DNA from: Zoroaster sp. YZ-2022
Lineage: Eukaryota > Echinodermata > Asteroidea > Forcipulatida > Zoroasteridae
DNA length: 64,000 bases
Direction of reading: 5' to 3'
Assembly: GCA_029582265.1 (NCBI GenBank)
Contig: CM055819.1
Location: forward strand, 32,850,967 to 32,914,966
Shown: positions 10,201 to 23,300 of the stretch, in pieces
How the letters are laid out: every line of letters starts with the position of its first letter
Numbering within the stretch: position 1 is the first letter of the stretch
Notes under the pieces: generated by a model
Told to the model about the DNA's origin: nothing
The model's database searches: none
What the model saw: the letters and a program-made list of their open reading frames with translations, nothing else
Made by a program: the position numbers and the translations under genes

Positions 10201-13200
10201 CAACAGTCAAAACAGGCAGTTGACAGATTTTGACCTCCAGAGCAACTTCCCACTAAAATGCAGCAATAGTAGGAGGGTTATAAGTGAATAACCAAAATTA
10301 CATTTAACACTGAAATATTTCTAAATTAATATTTTTTAATAATGGAAATAAGCAATTTCACTTACTATCACGCACGAAGGTGTTGGCGAAGTAGAGATAG
10401 CGCACCATGCTTGTTTTGGTATCGTCACCCCTGGCCTCAATCTTACGCTCACCCTGGGCCAACTCACGGGTTGGGCTGGACTTGGCACCACTATCCTCTT
10501 TGCCCTCGGACTATTGTATAGAGAAATGATGACAATATTCAAATTAACATCGAGGATAGTATTATCATGTTGCTGTTCCAATAGCTACTTAATGAACTGC
10601 ACAGAGATGAGTCAGGCTGGTGGAAAGAATCACTTAAGATCAAGGAGTCTGGAAACTGCTTACGATTTTTGAAATATACATTAAATATATACATATAAAA
10701 TTCAAATAATTCACTGAAAAGACTCCGCTTACATGATGCACTTATGACACAATCATCTTGAAACAGAAATATTGCATCAATCCTTTGTTCTTTATATTCA
10801 ATCAATCAATGACATTCATTTCAATGTTAAACAACAAAACAATATGTAACAGCAACGTATCATACAAAATATACATAACAGCAAAAGAAACGTCACCCCC
10901 TAAATTTTGATAAGTATGAGAACATGTTTAGCTTGTGTGTCCTCGGACGTCATGCATGACGAATTTTGAGGTCAACCAAATTTGCCACATTGTGTTCGTG
11001 TTACACTCCATACTCATAATATTCTTCATTAAACAAATTATATTATAAAATGAAAATAAATATTTTCTTTTGCTGTTATGTATATATAAATTTATCAATA
11101 GACTTTTGTACATGCAGTTAATACACTCACTGGCCAAAAGTATTACAACATGCTCAAAATAGCACTTTACAGTAACAGGTGAGATGATCATTTAATCCGA
11201 TTTCATCGATCGTGTATTACATAATTTCCGAGCAAGAACAGTAAAAAAGAACATTGACTTCAAAACACAGGCACTTTCAAGAAGTCTTAAGTAGTGTAAA
11301 TAAAATAAAATAAATTATTGTTAACACGGTTCTCCAAACTGAACTTTGGGGATGTTGCAATACTTATGGCCAATGAGTGTACATACGTGTACAATATAAA
11401 TTGTTGAGAAAATAATGTTATTATGGAAGGTACGGAAGCCATATGAAGCTTTTGTACTCTTCCCCTTTTAACAGACAAAACAAATTTACTGTTACAGAAT
11501 GGACGATCAAAAACAATGTGCACCCTTTGAATAATATGTACGATGTTTATAATTTCTAAACTGCTTTCGGTATGCTTAACGCAAATAGGAGTTTAGGATT
11601 GGCAGTTTCCACTTCTTGTAGAATAATTAAAGAGAAGCGGATAGCTTTATTTTAGCCATCCATGATGCAGGCATGCCATTTACCAATTTCAAAACAAGAA
11701 TTCATACTGGGAATGTGAAGCCAATGCTCTATAGTGTGATGTGGTGGCTGGTGGACGGGGCAGCAGAAACTTTAGCATTCTATATGCTCTGTGGTGCATT
11801 CTGAGCATCTTTTAAGGTCAAGTTAAAAAAAAACAAAAAAACCCCCAAAAACCACCTTTTTGAATTGTTTTTTATCCTAATAGAGAATTAGCTGTTGCAA
11901 ACTGCTCACCAACCTAAAGGACCTGCAGTATAAATGCAAAATAGTAGTTACTGGCCTTTAACATTTTTTTAAATCCTAGTTGCATGCTAGCAGATGGGTC
12001 ATTTGATGATAAATAATTTTGCATCTCATCCACATGGTTCAGCACTATACAATAAGTGCTGAAGCATCTACCGGAACAAAACCCACATACCACTAGGGAG
12101 GGAATCAAAACCCATTGTAGACATTCAAACCCTATGCCAAGATTGTAAAGAGCAAAGTTACATTAATCGTTTTTAACCAATCCTTAATCTCAGAATACTC
12201 TTCATTTTGTTCCAACAATCTTGAGTATCAAATGTTTACCTTGTCAGCATCAATGTCTGTGGTCGGCATGGCTTCTCCTGATCCGCCAGCTGCTCCCTCC
12301 ACCTTCTCCTTCTTGGGTGACCCTCCCGCTGGCTGCCGCCTCTTCCTCAACCTCCTGATAGAGGCACGCAGAGACTTGGCCATGGAGCGTTTACGAGTCA
12401 TGTGCTGTCCAGTCGACGACAGGTCGTTGGGGTTCAGAGTGCAGTGTGACATGATCAGCTTCTTTTGGATGTTGTCAAAGAGAGAGAATCCATGGCTTGT
12501 CCCCAGCGTGGTCAGACCCCAGCTGCTCTGGACAGCGAGGGCGGTGATGGAGGCCGGAGGCTGTGCCTGCAGGACCAGGCTAGGCTGGAAGCCAGGGGCA
12601 AACTTCAAGGAGTCTTCCTTGACTGCCAGGGATTCGTGGCCCTTCCAGACAAATTTGTCTTGTTCACCTACAATCTGAATTGGGTAACTCTGCACAGGAC
12701 ACAAAGAGATAAATATTCAAATGGATCAAGTAGCAACATACTTGGACTATTTGACAGAGTACTGTGATTACGGCAACACTAAATTTCTTTCAACAAAAAT
12801 TTGAAATGCACTTTTTAAAATATCGAGTTCTTTCAGGTACACCATGTATAATGATGGCTCTGAAAAGAGCCGGTTGGTTTGTTCTCAACATTGTTGGTTT
12901 GTTCTCAACTAGTCTACTCTAGCTGTCATCAGGAGACACTTTCTAAAACTTCAGGACTTGGATATTTATGCCTGCTGGAGCCCAGAAGATCTTAACAATA
13001 GAGGGCCATCCACCCAAGCAGTCAACCAGACCAACAAACAAGAAACGTTACCTCCAAAGTCTGTTCCAGCTCATCGGTTCCAATATTGAGCATAATAACC
13101 TGGCCGGCTGTTCCACCCAACAGCAGGGTACCACTCATGGGGCACAAGACGATCTTCTGGATACCAAGACGAGGGTCATCGCTGAAGGGGTCAAAGTTGC

Positions 13201-14323
13201 CAACCTACAGTGGAGACAAAATATCTAATAGTAAGTATGGCAAGCAAATTAAGGCAAGGCTTTCGAAATAGAACTTCTGTTTTTCTATGCTCCCATCTTA
13301 AACTTTTAAAACTGCCCATCTTCATTTTGGTAGTTCCCCGACCCCTCCAAAATAACAAACGGCACTCAACTTAGACAATGCTTTACACGACCATAAACAA
13401 ATGACATGAAATGTCGGTGAAGGGCAAAATTTATAAACTGTTTAATCATCTCCCCCACCAGAAGCATTCAATAAAATTAGGGCAAGAAATAAAAGCTTAA
13501 CAAGAAAAAAAAATGTTTGAACAAACCTTGCGGAATGGTGGCCATTCTCCCTCCGTCTCTCCGGCCCCAGCCTCGGCATGATCGGCCTCGGTCACAAAGG
13601 CTTGGGCAGTGCCGAGTTTGTAGAGGAACTTCAGAGAGATGGTGGAGGCATCCCAGAAGCGTACAGTACCGTCCTCATGGCCCGTCATCAGGAGATCATG
13701 GGGTGTGGTCGGCTCAGAGAGGTTCTTACCACCGTTCATTGGCCACTCCTAGTGAAAGAGGTGGAGGAATCAGTCAGTGAAAGGCCTTGATTTTGCACAG
13801 CAATGGAGAGGGGAACCCGACAGAGGGGATTGACAGGGTCTTGTTTGACACCATAAATATGATAGTGTATGTGTTGGTGTGTTTGGTTAGGGCGGTAGGG
13901 CTGTGGGTGGGTTTGTGTCTTACCCTCTGAGAGGTGTTACTAGCCATCTGTTGTTCACCAGCTGCCGTGATCTTATCCCATAGCTCACTGGGGACATTAC
14001 TGATATGCTGCTGACAAGTAATGGCAGAGGCATGGAGAGAGGACAGGAATGGCAGGTTGAACACAGGCCACCTAAATGTTAAACAAATACAAATAATTAC
14101 AGGGGTGTGATTTGACAGAAATAAAAAAATCCTGAAAAATGGGTAGCGGGTCTGGGTCTCCCTTTGGTCTAGAGGACAAAGCCCCCTGAACCTCCTGGAT
14201 GTTTAATTTTGGAGGATTTGTAACTCTCCACATCCCCACAAACAAGACACTACTGTTTTGGCCACAATACGGACTACTTCTTTCTGTCCAACTTTTCTTT
14301 CGAGAAAATTTTGAGGCAAAGGG

Positions 14324-14354
<31 letters not shown>

Positions 14355-17300
14355 TCCTGAAAAATCACAGGCCTGTAATTATCATTCTCAGTACTTAACA
14401 ATCAATGCTTTGGTCAGCCCTAACAACCCCAAACCTACAATGGTTAGTTTTGATGTATTTTAATCTTACTATACAATATTAATGATGACTTACCCTTCGG
14501 TCTCAAGATCAATGAAGACAATCTCCTCCACGGCCAAAACAACAAGAGTGTGGGGTTCGTCAAACTCTGTATATCAAGACAAAAACTTACAAATGAATCA
14601 CCAAAAAAAAAAAATAATCTTACAAAATGCAGCCTTACAAGTTTCCTTCTTTAGTGCTTGACCCAATTTCTTTTTGGCCAAACTTTATAGGGTTTGAATT
14701 GTTTTTTAAACCAATGCTCGTAGCCCAACCCAGTAGGTGCAGATTCTTATAGGCGATAATCTAATAATGAGTCTAACCAACCATTCAAGTAATCTTCAAA
14801 GAATGTTGCCTGATCTGTTATCCTCAATCTTTTCTTTTTTTTCGTTTAAAAACATGAAAATAATTTTAGAAATGAAATATATATATATTTTGGCCAAACC
14901 TTAAAAATGGTTGAAGTATGAGCTATGAACTTATTTCTGTAACATTCAGGTCACAGTAAAAATGTATTTCGAGTAGTTCCAGCAATCTTCCACTTGACAG
15001 GAGCTTATTTGCTTGAGGGATTATATCAGGCATTAACTTGGCAAGGTCACTGTTTACATGTGAATACCTGCTGATTTTCCGGTGGCACACTTTAAGATGA
15101 AAAGGAAATATAGGTCCGAGAATGATCGTCTAACCGGCAATTCTCGTCAATTCAAATTTATTTCCAAAACTTCCTAAGTATCACAAATTAAGTCTTGCTA
15201 GACTTACAAATTATACTGCCTACAAGCAGGGGTATGATTGGTCCATATTTTTACAAATCGCAATGTTGTGATCCTCTGTATTTTAAAGATTTAAGCAATA
15301 AAGGAAAGCAAAGCAATCGCTCAGAACTATAGATTTCACCCCAGCGCTGTTCACAACAGCGGCCCCAATACCCCTAGCAAAATTTGTGGATTTTTTAAAA
15401 CTGCCTAAATCACATGGGTTCCCCCATGCCTGATATTAAAATTCTCAATTTTCATCACCCACAGTCAGTTTCCGCCAGATAATAGTGTCCTTAATGCAAC
15501 ACTGAATGGACATGCATGACATACAAAATGTATATCAGAATTCTCTTGTGCAAAAAAAAAAGCAATGTCATTGACCCATGTGATAAATGGTGTTGCATTA
15601 TGGGCAACCGTGACAGACCGAACTGATATTATACTGTTAACATTTTCCTCCTAGAGTTATCCTCCGGTGACCTGTCCATACATAATAATCTTATAATTCT
15701 CAATGTCTGATTGAAAGAGCCGACTCGCTTACCGTAAACAGAGTCCACGTCAGACATGGTGAAGAAGTCAATGACCTTTGATGTGAAATCAAAGACGACG
15801 TGTTTGTTGCCCTGCATGACGGTCACACAGTGGCGGTCACCATAGCTGGCACGAGGCATACCGCCAGAGAAAATCATGAACGGGTCGCTACAAAAAAACA
15901 CAAAAAAACACTCAAGATTGTAAATACCTATAGACCTTATGCATATGACCTCACAAACTGAAGGGCGCCCCCTTTCAGAGGCTAGAGAAGGTCACTCATT
16001 GGTTCATGTATGCGCGCTGTGCGTATACACATGCACAGAGCGCATACATGAACCAATGAGTGACCTTCTCTAGCCTCTGAATGAGGGCGATGTTCAGTTT
16101 GTGACATATGCATAAGGTCTATAACATTAATTAAATTGTTACAAACATACAAAATAAATACTGAGTAATATTCTATTCTGTATATAAATAACAAGGATTT
16201 TTTGTTTGCACTTTTACATCATAGCTAAAGGGAAGAAGTTTGTTCAGAGCTAACGTTTCAGTAATTTGAAATAATGAGTGAATTTATTATTGGTTAACCA
16301 TGCTGGTTAAAGTTAATGAACAGCCACATACTTATATTTATAATAAAGGAACAATATCGTCACGATCAACAGGGCATGGAATCGGAGTGCTAGTTTTAGA
16401 TTAACTCAGTCACTGAAAATAATACCCCACATGATAAGGTCATATTACCGTTGCTGCTGCATAAATGAGCCAGTAAATTTCAGTCACCGTGTTCATCTTA
16501 AGCTAGGACTGATTCCATGCCCTGATCATGACAATCTTGTCCCTTTAACACTAATTTGTTGCAACCTTTTTTCTAGTCCTTTTTCTGTTTCTTAAAAAAA
16601 AAAAAAAAAAAGAATTTTAGATTTTTGTTTTAGAGGTTGAATGTTACAAATTATAATACATGTTTGTCACATGCAGTATTCTTCTCGGTGCTTTGTGACC
16701 AATGATGATAGAAAATGACCCGTACATGTATACGGATATGAATACGGCTTTGAACACTATCGATAGTGTTCAAAGTACAGGAAAGTGTCATGTACAGGAA
16801 ATGAAATGAATTAATAAGTAGCAATACTAAGCCGGTTTCCCTTGTCTGTTCCCCACGGTATGCCAACTGTTTCCTCTAAGCTTGACCCAATTTATCAAAA
16901 GCTTTTAAGCGACAAGACTCATCCCCAAGTACAACATTTGTGCTGAACATGCCAACAATTTAATCGGAAGTCAATCTCACAGAAGTCAGTCTCGATACCA
17001 CACACAACACTCAACAGTTTGGTGTGATTTGACAAAAGTAAACAATCCTGAAAAATGGGTAGCAGGCCTGGGTCTCCCTTTGGTCTAGCGGACAAAGCCC
17101 CCTGAACCTCCTGGATGTTTAATTTTGGAGGATTTACAAACTCTCCACATCCCCACAAACAAGAAACTAGAGGATTTGTACACAATACAGGCTACTTTCT
17201 TTCCTTGGTGGCTACTTCTCTTCTGTCAAGAAAACTTTGAGGCAAACAGATTTGTACACAAATCCTGAAATCAGGAAAAATCCTGAAGAATCACAGGCCT

Positions 17301-20300
17301 GTGTGGTAGGTAATTTTTAAATTTTATTTGGACTGAAAACAAAACTCCGTGTGCTGTTACTTACCTCTTAGTGGTCAGGTAATTCAGCTTGCCGATGGCC
17401 TTGCAGGGGAATGGTCCTGTAGATACACAGAGAACAAAACAAAGACAATAACACTTGAAATAAATAGTCAAAATAAATACATGCATATTGTGTCAAAAGG
17501 TTATGGTTTCACTTCAGATACTTAAAGAAAGTGAAATTGTGTTGCATTAACTAGGGTTTTGGAAGAAAAGAGCATGGCTTCAGATTTTGTAGAGTAAAAC
17601 GACCAACCATAGATTGCAAAACCTTCCACTTATATACCCCTCACTTGATCTGGTTTTGAGGGGTGGGGTAGGGTAGGGTAGGGTAGGGTAGGGTGGGGTG
17701 GTGTGGGGTGGGACTGGTTGAATGGTTTTCTGTTAGAGGGAAGAACAAATGCCTAAAAATTGAAGGATTAATCAGCACCAGAAGGAAAAACAAACTTCTA
17801 AAAGGTTTCAATTTACATTTCTTGGTTTTGCAAAACAGCCGTTTTTTTTAAATACAGTTCAAGTGAATTAACCAAATACAAGCATAACACCACAATGTTA
17901 AATGCATGCCATCTCGCATGCAATAACCAAGGTTTCCCCCCCCCCCCCATTATTTGTGTTCATGCTTATGATTGTCACTGATTAGATTTTTTTTAATTAC
18001 TTGGATTACGTACCCGTCAGCCAAAAATCTAGAATTTTGTTTGTTTGTTTGTTGGGTGTTTGTTTTGTTTTTTTTAATCGCAGCAGCAAAAATCACAATT
18101 CCTGATGGTTAAAAAAACAAAAAAAAACAAAAAAGCTTGTGCCGTTAATGCGCTTCCCCAGCCACAAATTTTCATGCGGTTACAAATTTTTTTTTCTGGT
18201 TGCCACTCAAAGAGCCAGGAATCATCGGTGACATGAGTCTGTGTACAGACTGACAACTCAACCATGCTCGATATGCAGCAGAGCACCACCCCTCCAAATG
18301 TCCCTATACACTAACACATTGTTCTATTGTTAACGGACCTTTCCCCCTCCCCGAAATCCTCTAAAGAATTCCTAAGATTCCTGGAACACAATGGGAGGGG
18401 GTGCACTCTGCCGCATATTGAGCATCATGTGAACTCAACGACTCAGGGTGCTCTTAATAGGAGAGCGCCCTCAATTTTTTTAAATTTTTTTCGGGAGAAT
18501 TTTTTTTCTTCCATAATCCAAGTATTCAGAAGAAAAAAAAAGGAAAAAAAATGGCCTGATCTACATTAATACCTTTTCAGTCTATTATCATGTTAAGTAC
18601 ATACACATGAGGATAATTGTTGACAAGTCAAAATTATGAATGGTATTCCACACACAGATGCATATGACATAAAACACAATAAAGGGGGCCACTTTGCATC
18701 AGTCACGTTAGCAGTTTTTCCAATGGTTGTTATTTATTTTTAAGTACCTGAAACCGACCAAAAAGTGTTTCAACATGTGAATGGACATGCAGGCTTATAC
18801 TAGAACTAATTTGAGTTGATTTATTTTATTTTCTTTTAATTTATTTTTTTACCCTCAAATTTCCATAAAAATTGGACGGAAAAAGTTACCTCACTTTTCC
18901 GTCCATTTGTTGATGGAAACTTTAGGGTAATTAAAAAAATAGTAATAATAAACTCAAATTATCTTTAGGATAAGCATGCATGTCTATTCAAATGTTGAAA
19001 TTCTTTTTGGGTGGTTTCAGATATTAAACAAAAAATTACAACCATTAGAAAAACTACTAACGTGACGGTAGGAAAGTGGCCCCCTTTATTGTGTTTTATG
19101 TCATACTATAAAGTGTACTAAATTCCATTAAGGACAGATAATTTCACGCAAAAGCCTTTACAGTGAATCACACTTTTCACCCTTGCTTACAGCATGAAAT
19201 CCACTTGGCTTCGCATTCGCATTAAGTATGCACACTAGTCTAATGCACACACCTTTAGTTCACAGCTATTTACAGAATAATTGCTATTACAAATCAGCAG
19301 CTTTATCAGTGTAGATGGTTAACTAGAGTCGAGCTTGGAATGAAGTTGTGGTTAGGGTTTGCAAGGAAAGAAAGGACGATGATTATGTTCAAGAGTTCTA
19401 GTTTCGAGCTTACGTGTAGCATCAGATGAATCTTTAACCTTTCTTGGGGGCAATTAGGCAATATTTAAAGTATCTTTAAAGTGGAACCTTTATTAATACA
19501 GCATGCAAGCATTAAGGGGATAAACACATTCAAGTCTAAGGGGTTATCAGGAGGGTTTGAGGGTTATCAGGAGGGGGAATGAGGGTGCCAGTATGGGTGC
19601 CAGTATGGGTGCCAGTATGGGTGCCAGTATGGGTGGCCAAATCCCTGAAATATGTGAATCAGAAATCTGCCTATATCATGGGCTTGAGGGCAATGCGTGC
19701 ATTTAGAATTAGCAATCCACCAGTTGTTACTTTGTTTGTATCTTGGTGTTTTTTTTTGCACATCATATCTTACCATTCATTTCTTCCCCGTCTATTAATG
19801 GACTATTCTTGCTCCCTGATAGGCAGGACGTGGTTTAGGGAACAGAGTAAAAGGGAAAGAAACAATGTGAACAAAAAGGGATGATTTGGGAAATTCTATT
19901 CAACATCCAGGGGTGAAATGGTGAGTTACATGTAACTTAAGACGAAAGAAAACGAAAGAGTTACACAAAAATGTTAACAATGTACACATACATTTTATCA
20001 AACAAAACATATCAAGAATATAATTCATTCATAAAAAAAGCAATTTTCATTTTTAATAGTTCCATTTAAATGAATGTCCAATGATAACTGTACTGAGTAA
20101 AATAACTGACAGTTTCCACATATTAAAAAAAAACATTGAATGGCTAGAATTGCTGGCATGATGAAAAAGCTCTCGAAAGTTCTTGTAAGTTTCTCCATGA
20201 TGTGCAGTATTACATTGTACATGTATCTCTCATAGGATAGTAATGAAGGGGATGTTACAGTTTCATGTTTCTAATCATGGTGCAAGGTTGGATTAACAGG

Positions 20301-23300
20301 AGGAAATTTAGACATGCAGAGTGACATTCTACTAAAGCATGCTTCTACAAATACGCAAGTGTTGGAGTCGAACATTTATGTGAATGCATTCCTTATAAGC
20401 CCTTTACTGTTGATTAAAAGTAACTTAGTGTCAGGAGAGAAATCACCGATTTGAGTGACTTGTTAATGAAGAACAGCTAACCCAAAGTCAATAAAAATGA
20501 GACTCGTTAAAATGTCATGCACCAATGGCTTGTGGCTACCATTTTAGCCGTGGCTACATTTACCCGTGTCCGCCATTTACCTGTGGCCATGAAAACACTT
20601 GTTAAAATTGACTAAAAGGGAGTGCACTCCAGATCTTTCTTCAGGTGCAATGTATGTGACTGGGACTTGGGACTAATGGTTGGCTTAGCACTAAGATGGC
20701 CTTAATGGATTTTAGAACCGAGATGACCAGGCCGAGTTAAAGACCTACTCGGCAGGTGACATGTGAGTGTATTTTATACAATACCAACTTCAAATCCCTT
20801 TTAATTTGATTATTCCTTTCTTTTATATCCAAGCAGGCAAGCGACAATCATACCTTTAAAAAACCTTAACAGCAGTCCTCTGAAACTCACAAGCATTTTT
20901 TTTCTCATGCACAACAAGGCAAACAGATAACTAGAACTTCAAAGCTTCTAAGCGTGGAGCCCACGAGTCATGACATATCGCCACCACAATCATTCAGCTC
21001 CAGAATGCATTATTAAACAAACTACTGGTAAAAAGGGCAATCGGGGACAACATTCTTGGGACACTTTAAACCCCAACTTCCCCCCAATTACCAAGTTATG
21101 AATGTTCACACTCATTCAAAGGAATTTATACAGATGACAACAGCCTACATGCACCCACATATTCTGCAAACATAAGCAACAGTGTTGCTGATCAACATTG
21201 AGGAACATGAAGGGAGTGTCCCAACAAACATTGTCCAGCATCGAGGGTCATCTAATATCTTTACAAAGCAATGCAAAACTCAGTTGAATCTTAGGGAAAG
21301 CCTGCCAAATATTGAATACACACACATAAATGTTGCCGTTCTAAAAAGCGATGCAAATGCATGAAACCATCAACATGAAATATTTCCTTCAAGTCCACCG
21401 TGCGAACAAATTGCTTGATTGTTGTCAAAGAACTAACCCAGAAATCGGATACCAACAAATTAGTAAACCAAGACTTCATTAACCAGGAACCAACCCAACA
21501 TCAACTCAAACATCAACTCGGAATAACAGTATTGCTGCTCCATATATGCTCGCTGATTCCTGTCTTTGGCTAGTTAATAGTTTTCTCTCAAGAGTAACTG
21601 CCATAGCAATTGGTTATCCCAACCCTTATCACAAAACCATACCGCCACCCTCAAACACCAGTTGCAACTCACTAGAAACTACCACCAAACCTACACATAC
21701 CATCCTCAGCCCTTTGTTTTTTTTTCCGGGGGGGGGGGGGGGAAACAGGAACAGAAAGTTGTTTCGGACGTCATTCTTAACCAGAAACAAGACGGCATAG
21801 CTCGGCGAAAACGTAACCAGAAAATTGTTCTCAATTTGTGACGTGTTCAATCATTAACCCCAACTCCCTACGCCCATTTGCTCACACATAACCTGAATCC
21901 TCAAATCCTTCAGTAGTAAAGCAAGCACATGTCATGTATGCACACATGCATTTCTAATCTGTGATACATGTACATGGCCAGGGACCCTCCCTGCATGCAT
22001 GGAGCAATAAACAGTGTCCACTGATCAGAGCACTGACCTTGCAATCACTACAACAAACATGGATGTACATGTACCATGGAAAGGCAAGTATGCCTAATAA
22101 CCTCAATCCTCCAAAATCCTTCACTTTAGCAAAGAGCATGTAGCATGTAACCTCAATCCTTCAAAATCCTTCACTTTGGCAAAGAGGATTTGGGAAGGCT
22201 AGGGTTAATGTTTCTCAAAATATATGGTGTAATTCAAATTTTGGCAAAATACTTGTATACGAACAATTATTCCATCACGTTTTAATAATTAACAAAACTT
22301 TTGTTCTCCCATCTTGAAACAAAGCGTAACCAATCACAAACTTCGGTTGACATTTGGTCAGAACAATGACGTCATCGCAGCACAACCAAACTTGCGAAAA
22401 CACTTAACCAATGACCGAAGCCCAAACATGTTTCTGGTTAGGGTCGTGAAAACGCGCCCCAGTTGAGAAAATAAACCCATCAACGTTCCAACCTTTAGAT
22501 ACCAAACCACTTCTGAGTATTACAAGTTCTAGTTCATGAAGACTAAATTACTGATTTCTCAGGACCAAACCTACCGTATGGGATAATGGGTTCTTTCTCC
22601 GGTGCGGATGAATCTTGAGCATTCCATACACAGTAGCTTCCATCATTGTGGGCGCTGGTGAAGCGCAGACCATCACGATGCCAGCAGAGAGACTCTAGCT
22701 GTTGGTTACTCACAAACGTCTTCTCTGCGGTCAACTCCTTGGGGTGCCAGACGACAATTAGACCACGATTGTAGCCAATCAAAAACTGCCAAAGTTTAGA
22801 ATCATTTACATGAAAACTTAGTGTTTTGGAAAAACAAAATTGTATTTAAAGTCAACAATCTTTTTTTAAAGTTGAAAGTGCACAATAAATCAATCGGTCA
22901 TCCAAATCATAAAGAAATCTATCTGTCCATGCATAAATCAATCGAATGATCAATCCATTTCTTTTTCAATCCATCCATAGATCAATTGAATAATCAATCC
23001 ATTAATTTGTCAATCCATCCATAAATCAATTATCAATTTGATCAGAAACAAAGGAGAATTTTTTTTTGATAAGTGTGATGGCAGAAAGCCTTTCCTCACA
23101 AAAACACTTCTGTATATATCAATACATAATTGTTCTCAAGAAATATCAGAAAATGAAAGTATCACAAACACAAGAAATATATCCCCCATACACTGCATGT
23201 ACAAATTCCTTGTAGACCACATTTGATCTCAATATCTGTGACTCTGCAACTGTGTCTCGCTGGATTTCTGTGTTCAATGAATCATTGAAAAGATTACTTC

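Noticed and set aside
19567..19776. WHPYWHPY peptide frame on the minus strand
   Set aside because: A product of the 12-bp minisatellite; no gene context.
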